Of a DNA stretch of 64,000 nt, positions 18,743-28,037 are shown piece after piece. The stretch comes from JAWPMT01 sp965229785. Its GTDB lineage: Bacteria; Bacteroidota; Bacteroidia; Cytophagales; Cyclobacteriaceae. The notes beneath the pieces were generated by a model. It was not told the origin of the DNA, searched no databases, and saw only the letters and a program-made list of their open reading frames with translations. The DNA lies in assembly GCA_965229785.1 (NCBI GenBank), contig CBDDJS010000001.1, forward strand, positions 5,270,001-5,334,000, written 5' to 3'. Each line of letters starts with the position of its first letter. The first letter of the stretch is position 1. The translations under genes and the position numbers were made by a program.

Positions 18743-19846
18743 ATGAACAATTTACTTAAACTACTTGCCTTTTCATTTTTTATAACATTTTTAGCCTCCT
18801 GTGAAGGCCCTCAGGGAGAAATTGGTCCTGCCGGCCCTCAAGGGGAAACTGGTGCAGACGGACAAAACGGTTCCGATGGTCAGGATGCTACCCGTCCCAT
18901 GCAAGGAGATACTCCTGCGGGAATCCCTCAAATCGTCTGGAATGCTTTTAATATAGAAGATCGCAGAAGCAATACTAATCCCGGTGATATCGGAATTGGC
19001 AGCGCTTATCTTGTGAGAGATGACTTTGGGTACTATTTTTTGGCCTTCTCCTCATTTAATACCAACGATGCGGCAGGTACTGTATATGACGTGTACTCCA
19101 CAGTGGCTGGGGCCGCCCTTACCACCCAGAATGATTTTGACGCGACGGAGCAACCTGTTTGGGTGGGCTCAATTACTGCCGGTGCAGGAGAACAATATGT
19201 GCCTTTGGATGCTGCTCCTTCACAAGCCGAAGGTGGCAATCAAAGATATTTCGATTGGGTTGTGATCTATCCGAATGAAAATGCGGACCAAGATGTACCA
19301 GGAATTGTGGCTGATCTGGATGCGACTAATTTATTGCCCAGAAAAACCGTTTGGAACCCTTATCAACTGGAGGACCGGTCTGTAAGCGAATTTGCCACCA
19401 CAAACGGATATGTGAAAATGATCACCAATCAGGATCAGGGCCGAACAAAATTCTGGTTGTATCTGAGTGATTTTCAAGGAGTGGGTCAACCTTTGGCTGA
19501 TAATTCCATTTCAATGAGCGTTGAGAAGTTTGCTGTTTATCTCGGGACCAGAGGAGCTGCTCTATCCGGGCAGTTAGCCGATATGGATGAGCCAGCGATC
19601 CAGATGTTAGGATACATTACCAATAATGGAGAGCAATATTTCCCACTGCAATCTAACTCAGGTGATAATCCTTTCTTTGCTCCTCAGCGTGCAAAAGCAG
19701 GTCAGGAAAGATGGTATGATTGGGTTTTGATCTACCCTGTCGATGCAGATGGTAACTTAGTTAATAGTGGTGATTTTGGGGGCATTGTCGCGGATCTTGA
19801 TGCCACAGGAGATCTGTCTCAAAACCAAAGAATTATTAATGATTAA
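18743..19846 (+). CDS. Lipoprotein with collagen-like stem and two homologous beta domains
   Basis: Signal peptide and lipobox FLASC are followed directly by a short collagen-like run of G-x-y triplets (about residues 22-48). Two related domains then follow: one starting VWNAFNIEDRRS (about 70-195), one starting VWNPYQLEDRSV (about 207-350). Both contain an electron of strands ending in RYFDWVVIYP or RWYDWVLIYP and GIVADLDAT. The duplication is obvious in these paired motifs. Lipid anchor plus Gly-rich stalk plus two globular heads suggests a surface-exposed adhesin-like or binding protein; the ligand is unknown. Confidence 0.8.
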   Translation: MNNLLKLLAFSFFITFLASCEGPQGEIGPAGPQGETGADGQNGSDGQDATRPMQGDTPAGIPQIVWNAFNIEDRRSNTNPGDIGIGSAYLVRDDFGYYFLAFSSFNTNDAAGTVYDVYSTVAGAALTTQNDFDATEQPVWVGSITAGAGEQYVPLDAAPSQAEGGNQRYFDWVVIYPNENADQDVPGIVADLDATNLLPRKTVWNPYQLEDRSVSEFATTNGYVKMITNQDQGRTKFWLYLSDFQGVGQPLADNSISMSVEKFAVYLGTRGAALSGQLADMDEPAIQMLGYITNNGEQYFPLQSNSGDNPFFAPQRAKAGQERWYDWVLIYPVDADGNLVNSGDFGGIVADLDATGDLSQNQRIIND

Positions 19847-19868
19847 TCCCTAAGGAATCAAAAATTTG

Positions 19869-19900
19869 AATGGTCGTACGGATTCGTACGACCATTTTTA
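19869..19900. terminator. Bidirectional terminator between convergent genes
   Basis: A perfect 12-bp stem (19869-19880 with 19885-19896, loop GATT) with A-rich sequence on the left and T-rich on the right. It lies between the stops at 19846 and 19904 and can serve both strands. Confidence 0.85.
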
Positions 19901-19903
19901 TTT

Positions 19904-20329
19904 CTAGGATATCCAACCCTTGTTTTTGGCTTGCTTACTCAAGCAAATCAACAAAAGGCCTACGACAATGACTGTAGCAGGTAAGGCGAGTGTTGAAGCA
20001 TTTTTCGGGATTCCGGAAAGGAACATCCAATATATATTTTGCAGGAAAATGCCCAGTAGCGAAGCAATGAACAATAATTGAATTGGGCCTTTTCGAAGTA
20101 GTAATAAAATCGATCCAAATAAACCTCCGAATACGGCAATCGCAAAACCAGCTGTTGCCCATGCAGGAATGTTTTCAAAATACGGTTGCATCTCAGGAGG
20201 TTGAGAGGCAACCACAGCTTCCTTATTATAAGCCTGCATCAGGTAGTTCATTACACCCGCTGCATTCCATAGCAGGGCAACGATAGAAACGATCCAATAC
20301 CAAACAGGGGGTTTCACTTGACTTGACAT
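19904..20329 (-). CDS. Small four-helix membrane protein, unknown function
   Basis: The 141-residue protein has four membrane helices (about 10-30, 58-78, 84-104 and 112-130) with a conserved-looking start PPVWYWIVSIVALLWNAAGVMNY and a loop PPEMQPYFENIPAWATAGFA. This pattern is known from uncharacterised proteobacterial and Bacteroidetes membrane proteins sometimes labelled sugar transporter-like; I cannot name a function. Stands alone, divergent from the next gene. Confidence 0.75.
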   Translation of the reverse strand: MSSQVKPPVWYWIVSIVALLWNAAGVMNYLMQAYNKEAVVASQPPEMQPYFENIPAWATAGFAIAVFGGLFGSILLLLRKGPIQLLFIASLLGIFLQNIYWMFLSGIPKNASTLALPATVIVVGLLLICLSKQAKNKGWIS

Positions 20330-20450
20330 AAAAATTAGGTTAGGTTAACACCACAATATACTGGAATTATCATTTTAGAATCTTAAGCAACCGTTGCGAA
20401 GGGTAGGGTAATCACTCTTTTTCCGGTATCATTATTAGATTCACCAAATT

Positions 20451-21020
20451 ATGTCAAGATTCAGGTTATTTGTTGTATGCTTATTGTGCACTTGCCTGGC
20501 ACAAGCACAGGATATTCCGGGGTATTCCCCCTATTTGAACATTGCCTATCAGGGCAATTTCTTCATCCGTCCAGGCGTATCTATCAGTTATGATATGCCC
20601 ATCAGGGATCTCAACATCACAACGGAAAAAGCAGAAAGTCTACTGCTGCAACCTCATGTAGGCATGTTCTCATATCTAGATCGCAACTACAATGTCATAG
20701 CTGGTGCTGATCTCGGGATCGTACGAACGAAAGTAGAAAAGAAAGGCGCTTCTGCCCTTTCTGTCGGTTTGAGCTATTTGGGAGAGTCAGAAAAAGTTGG
20801 TTTTACGGTCGATTTGGGGTCAGGAGATCGTAGTAATGTACAACGTGAGTGGCGACACTATTTCCTTCCTACACTTAATTATGAGTGGTCTACGAAAATG
20901 GGCAAGAAGAACCGGTTTTTTACGAAGCTGCGATGGGGGTATGCCTTAAGTCCCGAAAGAGAATCCGAAATGTATTTGCTCGTTGCCCTCGGGCTCAAAC
21001 TACCAACAACAAAAAGATGA
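20451..21020 (+). CDS. Secreted beta-rich hypothetical protein
   Basis: A signal peptide (about 1-20, ending AQAQ) precedes a 169-residue body made of amphipathic strands ending in a C-terminal LVALGLKLPT-type strand, which suggests a small outer-membrane barrel. No family recognised. Its stop overlaps the start of the amine oxidase gene (ATGA at 21017-21020), so the two are translationally coupled. Confidence 0.65.
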   Translation: MSRFRLFVVCLLCTCLAQAQDIPGYSPYLNIAYQGNFFIRPGVSISYDMPIRDLNITTEKAESLLLQPHVGMFSYLDRNYNVIAGADLGIVRTKVEKKGASALSVGLSYLGESEKVGFTVDLGSGDRSNVQREWRHYFLPTLNYEWSTKMGKKNRFFTKLRWGYALSPERESEMYLLVALGLKLPTTKR

Positions 21021-22219
21021 CGCGACAAGAATTCATCCAAAAAGCCACCATGGCGGGACTAGGTCTTCCGCTCATTTCCTTACTTTCTTCCTGTAAGGAG
21101 GACAATATCACTCCGAATGAAATAAATGTAAATTTCTCTGGCAGTGTACTCATCATCGGTGCCGGAGCTGCTGGTTTGATGGCCGGTCACTTCCTCCAGC
21201 AAAATGGCATTGACTTTCAAATCCTGGAAGCATCTTCCGTCTACGGCGGACGAGTAAAACGAGCAGACAGTTTTGCCGATTTTCCGATTGATCTGGGTGC
21301 TGAGTGGATCCATACGGACCCCTCCATTTTAGCAGATTTGGTCAATGATCCGAGTGTACAAGCCTCAATTGACATTATTAATTATCGACCACAGGAAATC
21401 CACGTTTGGAAAAATAATGAATTAAAGAAGCGGAATTTCTTTTCCAATTTCTATGCCGAACACAAATTCAAAAGCACGACCTGGTTTGGGTTCTTCGAAC
21501 AATACATTGTTCCGGGCATCGCGGATCGCATCAATTATAATACCCAGGTAACCAACATCGATTTTTCCGGAAGTGAAATCAATGTCACTGATCAAAACAG
21601 CAATAGCTATCTGGCTGATAAGATCATACTGACCGTACCTTTGACAGTGCTTCAAAATGACGTCATCTCTTTCATTCCGGGTTTACCAACAACCAAGACC
21701 AACGCGCTGAGTAACGTAGACATGCCCTCCGGGATCAAGGTATTCATTGAGTTCTCGGAAAAATTTTATCCGGACATTGTATTTGATGGCGGTCTACTCG
21801 AACAAAATGATCAGATTGGTGAAAAAGTCTTTTATAATGCAGCGTTTAGAAAGGATTCCAATCGCCATATTTTCGCATTGTTTTCTGTAGGAGAGCCAGC
21901 CAAAGTGTACACCGACCAGGGCAGTGATGAAGCCATTTTTACCTTTTTGATGGAAGAACTGGATCGGATCTTCGATGGAAAAGCAACTAAATTCTATCAG
22001 AACCACGTGATTCAAAATTGGTTAGCTGAACCCTTCATTGGAGGCTCTTACAGTCATTACGGCAATAATCGAAGCAGTACCATTGCCACTTTGCAAGAAC
22101 CTATTGACGATAAAATCTACTTTGCCGGGGAAGCCTATCACGACGATTGGCAAGCCACCGTACATGGTGCAGGACTATCTGCCTACGATGCGGTGAGAAC
22201 CATTTTGGAAGGGGCCTGA
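21017..22219 (+). CDS. FAD-dependent amine oxidase-like lipoprotein
   Basis: Start at 21017 (MTRQEFIQK), which makes the ATGA overlap; a longer frame from 20885 is out of context. A signal-like N-terminus with LLSSC suggests lipid anchoring. The Rossmann FAD motif is VLIIGAGAAGLMAGHFLQ, followed by the ExxxxxGGR motif (EASSVYGGR), DLGAEWIH, and the C-terminal FAGEAYHDDWQATVHGAGLSAYDAV that caps the flavin in monoamine-oxidase-type enzymes. It probably oxidises an amine or amino-acid-like compound at the periplasmic side. The substrate and the role of the coupled secreted protein are unknown. Confidence 0.85.
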   Translation: MTRQEFIQKATMAGLGLPLISLLSSCKEDNITPNEINVNFSGSVLIIGAGAAGLMAGHFLQQNGIDFQILEASSVYGGRVKRADSFADFPIDLGAEWIHTDPSILADLVNDPSVQASIDIINYRPQEIHVWKNNELKKRNFFSNFYAEHKFKSTTWFGFFEQYIVPGIADRINYNTQVTNIDFSGSEINVTDQNSNSYLADKIILTVPLTVLQNDVISFIPGLPTTKTNALSNVDMPSGIKVFIEFSEKFYPDIVFDGGLLEQNDQIGEKVFYNAAFRKDSNRHIFALFSVGEPAKVYTDQGSDEAIFTFLMEELDRIFDGKATKFYQNHVIQNWLAEPFIGGSYSHYGNNRSSTIATLQEPIDDKIYFAGEAYHDDWQATVHGAGLSAYDAVRTILEGA

Positions 22220-22243
22220 TCACTTATTCGGTGGTCCCCTTTT
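22209..22243 (+). terminator. Probable terminator after the amine oxidase gene
   Basis: AAGGGGCC (22209-22216) pairs with GGTCCCCTTT (22233-22242) with one bulge, ending in four T. It overlaps the stop codon. Confidence 0.4.
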
Positions 22244-22374
22244 GAAGCCGTTGAGAAATAACAGGCCATGCGGATTTTATGCACGTCACTTTGTAATCCA
22301 TTCAACCAATGTGCATCTTCGTGATTAAACCTTTTTGCAGTCATTGCATCTAAAGGTTACCTGACGATCAGACA

Positions 22375-24756
22375 TTGAAGAAAGCATTCCTTTTCTTATT
22401 CCTTTTCACCCTTTTGATCACTCCGATTTGGGCACAATTCACCCTATCCGGGAAAGTAATAGAAAAAGGTTCGGGTGAGGTATTGCCTTTTGCTACCATT
22501 ACCATTGCCGGTACTGCAACGGGTGTGACTTCTAATCTGGACGGTTTTTTCTCCCTCATCGATATTGAAGCAAAAGAGCTGACCCTGGAGGTGAGTTATG
22601 TGGGTTATCAATCAGTAGAAGTGCCGGTTGAACCGAACCAAAAAGGTCTGCTGGTCATAGAGTTAGAACCTGCGAGTGCCGAACTTAATGAGGTGATCGT
22701 TACCGCAGATGCTTACAAAGTATTGCGAGCCACAACTGGCATCAGTTCCGCTACGATTTCTACAAAACAACTGTCCTCACTCCCCAGTGTAGGAGAAACA
22801 GATATTTTTCGATCATTACAATTACTTCCTGGGGTCAGCGGAACCAACGAAAACTCCTCGGGACTCTTCGTCAGAGGAGGGACGCCAGATCAAAACCTGG
22901 TGCTTTTGGATGGCATGACTGTCTACAAAGTAGACCACTTCTTCGGCTTCTTCAGTGCTTTCAATGCCAGTGCCGTGAAAGATGTGCAACTCTTCAAAGG
23001 AGCTTTTCCGGCCCGATACGGTGGCAGAACTTCCAGTGTAGTCGATCTCACCGGGAAAATTGGAAGTTTCCAGAAAATCCGGGGTGGCTTGGGAGTTAAT
23101 TTATTAAGTGCCAATGGTTATGTAGAATTACCTGTTTCCAAAAAAGTTTCCGTGCTTCTGGCTGGTCGACGATCCTACACGGATATCATTCAAAGCGCGC
23201 TCTTCGATGATATCCGAAACAACTTGCTGGGAGATCGTGGTTTCAATGCTCCTAATCTCAATCCTGAAGATGTATTATTGGAAGAACCGGAGTTCTATTT
23301 CTACGATTGGAATGGCAAGGTTTCATTTCGCCCTTCAGACAGAGACATGCTCACCCTGAGTGTGTACAGTGGTCAGGATTTTCTGGATGAGTCCAGAGGA
23401 GTAGATCGTGAAATACCTGACAGCATCGTTCCTGATGGTCGAATCCTATTTGATCTGGACGAAAAAACAGATTGGGGCAACCGTGGTATTTCTACCAAAT
23501 GGTCCCGACAGTGGGGGCCTAAATGGTACACCAATGTATTGATAGCCGGATCTGAATATTTTAGCAAATTTGATCGAAAAGCAGACCTGGGCATTTATTC
23601 AGGTGACTCCACACTGTTTTTCGGCAGCTTTCCAACTTTCGAAGATAACAGTGTAGTAGATCTCTCGGCACGAGTGGATGTGGAATGGCAACGTTCTTCA
23701 AAAGCCAAGACAGAGTTTGGTATTTCCCTCACACAAACTCAAATTGATTACGCTAACATCCGGAATGATACGCTCGTTATTCTGGAAAGGAATCAAGAAG
23801 CTTTTTTCGGATCCATTTACGTTTCCAATGAGCAACAATTTGGAGACCACTTAAAATTGACGACTGGCATCCGGTTTTCTGATTATGAACTTCGGGCCAG
23901 ACCGCTATTCGAACCAAGAATTTCACTCACCTACCAGTTATTACCGCAATGGAAACTCAAAGCTGCTTACGGCAGGCACTACCAGTTTGTCAATCGGATC
24001 ATCAATGAAAATATCTCAGAAGGATCAAGGGAATTTTGGCTCCTGGCGGATGGAGATCTGGTGAAGGTGAGTAAAGCTGATCATTATGTAATGGGCCTGA
24101 GCTATGAAATTGACAATTGGTTATTCGATGTGGAAGGCTACTACAAAGACCTCTCAGGGTTATCCGAATTTTCACTAAGGTTCAGAAGAGGGCTTGAGAT
24201 CAATGCCGATGAATTGTTCTTTACAGGAACCGGAATCGCCAGAGGAGTGGAGTTCCTGATACAAAAGAAATATGGAACTTACACTGGATGGGCTTCTTAC
24301 ACTTTAGGCGCTATTCGAAACACATTTGATGCTTTTAATGAAGGTGAACCGTTCGCGGCTTTGCACGATCAACTCCATGAATTCAAGATGGTGCATAGCT
24401 ATGAATTATGGGACTGGACTTTTGCCGCCACATTTATTTACGGATCCGGGAAACCTTTCTCCGAACCGGAAGGCCAATACAGTGTGGAATTACTGGATGG
24501 ACGAACCCTCAATTACATTGGCATCGGCCCAAAAAATGGATCGCGCTTGCCTGCGTATCACAGACTTGACCTTTCCATTCACCGCAAATTCAAACTCGGT
24601 GAGTTCCCTACCGACCTGGGGTTTTCGATATTCAATCTTTATGGCCGCACCAATATCTGGTATAAAGAGTATGATTTTACGCAGGAACCTCCGTTGATCA
24701 CAGATATTACTTACCTGGGATTTACCCCGAACCTGTCCTTCAAAATTGATTTCTGA
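22375..24756 (+). CDS. TonB-dependent receptor with carboxypeptidase-regulatory-like N-terminus
   Basis: The frame starts with TTG at 22375, which gives a good signal peptide (KKAFLFLFLFTLL, ending IWAQ). A CarboxypepD_reg-like domain follows (about 20-105: FTLSGKVIEKGSGEVLPFATITIAG), then a plug domain (PSVGETDIFRSLQLLPGV, GLFVRGGTPDQNLVLLDGM) and a barrel of about 550 residues ending in TPNLSFKIDF, an outer-membrane-type C-terminal Phe. It imports a ligand across the outer membrane with TonB-ExbBD energy. The stop overlaps by one base the start of a DUF4249 gene, its usual partner. Confidence 0.92.
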   Translation: MKKAFLFLFLFTLLITPIWAQFTLSGKVIEKGSGEVLPFATITIAGTATGVTSNLDGFFSLIDIEAKELTLEVSYVGYQSVEVPVEPNQKGLLVIELEPASAELNEVIVTADAYKVLRATTGISSATISTKQLSSLPSVGETDIFRSLQLLPGVSGTNENSSGLFVRGGTPDQNLVLLDGMTVYKVDHFFGFFSAFNASAVKDVQLFKGAFPARYGGRTSSVVDLTGKIGSFQKIRGGLGVNLLSANGYVELPVSKKVSVLLAGRRSYTDIIQSALFDDIRNNLLGDRGFNAPNLNPEDVLLEEPEFYFYDWNGKVSFRPSDRDMLTLSVYSGQDFLDESRGVDREIPDSIVPDGRILFDLDEKTDWGNRGISTKWSRQWGPKWYTNVLIAGSEYFSKFDRKADLGIYSGDSTLFFGSFPTFEDNSVVDLSARVDVEWQRSSKAKTEFGISLTQTQIDYANIRNDTLVILERNQEAFFGSIYVSNEQQFGDHLKLTTGIRFSDYELRARPLFEPRISLTYQLLPQWKLKAAYGRHYQFVNRIINENISEGSREFWLLADGDLVKVSKADHYVMGLSYEIDNWLFDVEGYYKDLSGLSEFSLRFRRGLEINADELFFTGTGIARGVEFLIQKKYGTYTGWASYTLGAIRNTFDAFNEGEPFAALHDQLHEFKMVHSYELWDWTFAATFIYGSGKPFSEPEGQYSVELLDGRTLNYIGIGPKNGSRLPAYHRLDLSIHRKFKLGEFPTDLGFSIFNLYGRTNIWYKEYDFTQEPPLITDITYLGFTPNLSFKIDF

Positions 24757-25589
24757 TGAGAACTTTGAAGAACATATTGATCTTGTTACCCCTGATCCTT
24801 TGTAGTTGTCTGGAAGATACGACCCGTACTCCCAATTTTGTGGTGGAAGGATTTATTGTGGCCGGAGAAGCTGTGAATAATATTAAGGTCAAGCAAATCT
24901 CACCCTTACTAAGTGAAGAAATCACCTCTGACCCAGTCGCTGATGCACAAGTGGTGATCAGTCAGGGCACCTCTGTTTTCCCTCTATTCTTCAATGCTTC
25001 AACGGGTCTTTATGAATACCTGGATTCAGATCTATTCATTGAAATTGGCGAAGAATACAATATCACAGTTGATGTTGGTGATCGAAAAGCCACTGCTCGT
25101 ACGTTGGTTCCTGAAAAGCCAACAGGGTTGCGTTTATCTGGCGATCAATTGGTCATCCCCACACTGACTTTGAGTTTCCAGTTACGACAAGAAATCACCG
25201 ATCTTTTCGAGGAAGAGCGAATCACACTAACCTGGGATGAGGTAGAAGGCCAATCCTTCTTTGTGGTGATTGAAAATCGGGCAGAAACTCTGGATCCTAT
25301 TTTACCAGAACAAATCCCCGAAGAAGCTATTGAATTATTATCCTCATTTCGATTTATCAGCGAGCCCTCAGAAACCGGATCCTTCGATATCATTGGCGTT
25401 GCGTTGGAAACTTATGGTCCACATGTGGCAAAAGTGTTTACTGTGAACCAGGAATACGTCGACCTGTTCAATAACCTGGAGCAAGATTCCAGGGACCTGA
25501 ATGAGCCTCCCTCCAACGTCAGTCAGGCGTTAGGAATTTTCACGGCTTTTTCGGTAGATAGCGTGGCATTTGAGGTGGTCAGGGAGTGA
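24756..25589 (+). CDS. DUF4249 lipoprotein, partner of the TonB receptor
   Basis: Signal peptide with lipobox LCSC, then NFVVEGFIVAGEAVNNIKVKQISPL, the DUF4249 signature. The protein (277 residues) is shorter than the 13172 copy. Its ATG shares one base with the TGA of the receptor gene, which indicates tight co-expression. In analogy to SusD-type lipoproteins it would sit on the cell surface next to the receptor; that role is inferred from context. Ends three bases before the convergent MFS gene. Confidence 0.88.
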   Translation: MRTLKNILILLPLILCSCLEDTTRTPNFVVEGFIVAGEAVNNIKVKQISPLLSEEITSDPVADAQVVISQGTSVFPLFFNASTGLYEYLDSDLFIEIGEEYNITVDVGDRKATARTLVPEKPTGLRLSGDQLVIPTLTLSFQLRQEITDLFEEERITLTWDEVEGQSFFVVIENRAETLDPILPEQIPEEAIELLSSFRFISEPSETGSFDIIGVALETYGPHVAKVFTVNQEYVDLFNNLEQDSRDLNEPPSNVSQALGIFTAFSVDSVAFEVVRE

Positions 25590-25592
25590 GTT

Positions 25593-26769
25593 TTACAGCG
25601 CTGGAAAGTTCTTTCTAAAAGCAATTTTCCCGGTTGGGATCAATGCCAACAAAGGCCCTATGGCCAACACCCAAAAACGATGCTCTTCCAAAAAGGCAAG
25701 CCTGTCTGTGACTTCCAGACTTATGATCGTCAATCCGAAACCAATACTATTGACAATGGTTAGGGCGCTACCCAGAAATTCTTTGGGTGCATAATCCGCA
25801 ATCACGGAGGAGAACTGTGGCGAGTCCATTACCACAAAAAAGCCCCAAACCAATAATAAAAAGAGGAATACCATCATCGGCAGGTTGAAAAAGAATACTG
25901 ATAACATCGCGCAAAGCGAGGAAAAGCTCAGTGATACAAACGCCACCCGACAACTCCCTAATCTTCGGGAATAGATGCCACCAATCACGCTACCTATTCC
26001 ACCTGCTGCTATGGTTAAAAATGCCCAGGGAAACATTCAATGACGCCTTCGTACTTTCATTGAAATAGGTGAGCAGCAAAGGAACAAAAGCCCAAAAAGT
26101 ATACAGTTCCCACATGTGACCAAAGTACCCCAGAGAGGCGCGATTGAACATTTTGTTTTTGAACATATTCAGGAAAACCCCGAATGAAAACTCTTTGCCT
26201 TTTTTGCGATTGGGCCCGTCACCAATGCCGTATTGTACAATCAGGCCACTGCCTACAGCCAGTAGACTGGTGACGACTAACACTACTTGCCAAGGCAAAC
26301 CCAGCGAGAAGGTCTTGATAAGGTGTGGAAATGAGGTACCAATGACGAGTGCCCCCACTAAAAAACCTAAAGCATGTCCCAGGTATTTGGGATACCAATC
26401 CGAAGCTATTTTCATACCAACAGGATAAACACCTGCCAGAAACAACCCCACTAAAAACCTTGAAGCGAACATGATCCAAAATGGCGGTGAAAAAACAAGT
26501 AAAATATTGAATACCGCCGCCAGACTTGCTGAAACCAAGAACACTTTCGCCGGAGAAAACCGATCTGGAATCATATAAATCGCGTAAAGGAGTGTTCCCG
26601 AAATGAAACCTAATTGAACGGCAATCGTGAGCTTAGGGGTGATATCAAATGCCAGAGACAGATGCTGTTGCAGGTCCGGGTAGATCGCATTGCCGGCAAA
26701 CCAGACTGAAGTCGCCGCAAATTGTGACAGTACCAGCAAAGGCAATATCCTGGCAGGAGTTGAAGACAT
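25593..26769 (-). pseudogene. MFS transporter split by a frameshift
   Basis: Two overlapping frames (26769-25990 and 26036-25593) together give a 12-helix MFS protein of normal length. The first covers about 245 normal residues up to KASLNV; the second resumes with PWAFLTIAAGGIGSVIGG. One extra base near 26030-26036, in the TTTCCC/GGG run, explains the break: removing one T or C restores the frame. The first half has the typical MFS loop FLVGLFLAGVYPVGMKI. Either a real inactivating mutation or a sequencing error. Substrate not predictable. Confidence 0.8.
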
Positions 26770-26833
26770 GATATCAAACTAACAAATTCAAGATAGGGAG
26801 AAAAAGAAAGCACAGATTACTTTCGCATTTGTA

Positions 26834-27946
26834 TTGACCAAAACAAAATTCCATACCGGCCAGATCATCAAAGCAATCTTCATTGTATTACTGCCCTTTG
26901 AAATCATTTTCGTCAACTGGGCAGTTGAAAATCCGCAATGGGTAGAAGACAATTATAGTAATGGATTCTATCCTGGAATTCAGTCCTTTCTAAGCACAAC
27001 CAGTGGGTGGATTCCTATCCCCATCGGTCAAATTATCTTCTACTCACTGTTCTTCGGCCTGATTGTTTGGGTCGTGAAGCGGATCATTCATCTGATCAAA
27101 AAGAAGATCAGCTTTGGAAAGTTTGCCTGGACCATGATCAAAAACGGCCTTTTCGCCTTTTCACTATTCAATTTCCTCTTTACGCTGACCTGGGGACTGA
27201 ATTATCACCGGCTAAAGATTCCTGAAATTGCCGAACTGGACGTAAAGGATATTACCAGAAATGAACTCATTTCCCTAAACGACACCTTGATTTCCAGGTG
27301 CAATATGCTGCGTTCTGAAATTATTGCAGAGGATAATTTACCGATTTCCAAAAATGAAATACTGAAAAAAGCCAGTATCGGATTTATTGAAGCGAGAGGA
27401 CACTATGATTTCATTGGTTATGAGGTCTTTTCAGTAAAGTCAGTTTGGGTACCTAAAATCATGTCTTCCTTCACGATTGGAGGCATCTATTTCATGTTTA
27501 CTGGTGAAGCGAATGTCAACATGGACCCTCCTAACTTTTTGGTGCCAGCGGTCACTTGCCATGAAATGGCCCATCAAAGCGGCTTTGCTTCAGAGGATGA
27601 GGCTAATTTCGTCGGGTATCTTGCAACGCAATTCAATCCGGATATCAATTTTCAATATTCCGGCAATCTGATGATGTTGCGTTATTCCATGCGTTCCTTG
27701 TATCGCCTTGATAGCGTGGCTTATGATGAGCTGGCGAATAAACTTACCTCGTATGTGAAGGAAGATCTTCGAAAAAACCGTGAATACTGGCGAAGTTTCT
27801 ACAATCCCATTGATCCGTTAACCGATGCTCTCTATGATCAATTTCTGAAAGCCAATGACCAGAAAGAAGGTATTAAGAGTTACAGTCTCGTCACCAGTTT
27901 GTTGGTGGGTGAATATCGCAGGAGTGGGTTGATTTTGGAGAATTGA
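26834..27946 (+). CDS. DUF3810 family membrane protein with HExxH metalloprotease motif
   Basis: The frame begins with TTG at 26834. Three N-terminal membrane segments (about 12-30, 62-85 and 100-118) are followed by a soluble region with CHEMAHQSGFASEDEANFVGYLA at about residue 241, an HExxH zinc site with a downstream Glu/Asp-rich helix that could supply the third ligand. DUF3810 is widespread in Bacteroidetes and unstudied as far as I know; metalloprotease activity is inferred from the motif. A TACTTTCG element lies eight bases before the start. Divergent from the MFS pseudogene. Confidence 0.83.
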   Translation: MTKTKFHTGQIIKAIFIVLLPFEIIFVNWAVENPQWVEDNYSNGFYPGIQSFLSTTSGWIPIPIGQIIFYSLFFGLIVWVVKRIIHLIKKKISFGKFAWTMIKNGLFAFSLFNFLFTLTWGLNYHRLKIPEIAELDVKDITRNELISLNDTLISRCNMLRSEIIAEDNLPISKNEILKKASIGFIEARGHYDFIGYEVFSVKSVWVPKIMSSFTIGGIYFMFTGEANVNMDPPNFLVPAVTCHEMAHQSGFASEDEANFVGYLATQFNPDINFQYSGNLMMLRYSMRSLYRLDSVAYDELANKLTSYVKEDLRKNREYWRSFYNPIDPLTDALYDQFLKANDQKEGIKSYSLVTSLLVGEYRRSGLILEN

Positions 27947-27988
27947 TTCAACGAAACACCAGCCTTCGAATCGGTATTTTTGGAAAAA

Positions 27989-28014
27989 TCCCCCTGGCCC
28001 CCTTAAAAGGGGGA
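27989..28014. repeat. C-rich palindromic extragenic element
   Basis: CCCCCTTAAAAGGGGG (27998-28013) forms a perfect hairpin within a TCCCCCTGG context. Near-identical CCCCCTTAAAAGGGGG stretches are common between genes in many bacteria, but I cannot count copies in this genome. No T run follows. Confidence 0.4.
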
Positions 28015-28037
28015 ATGAGCACGCTTATCTTCGCATA

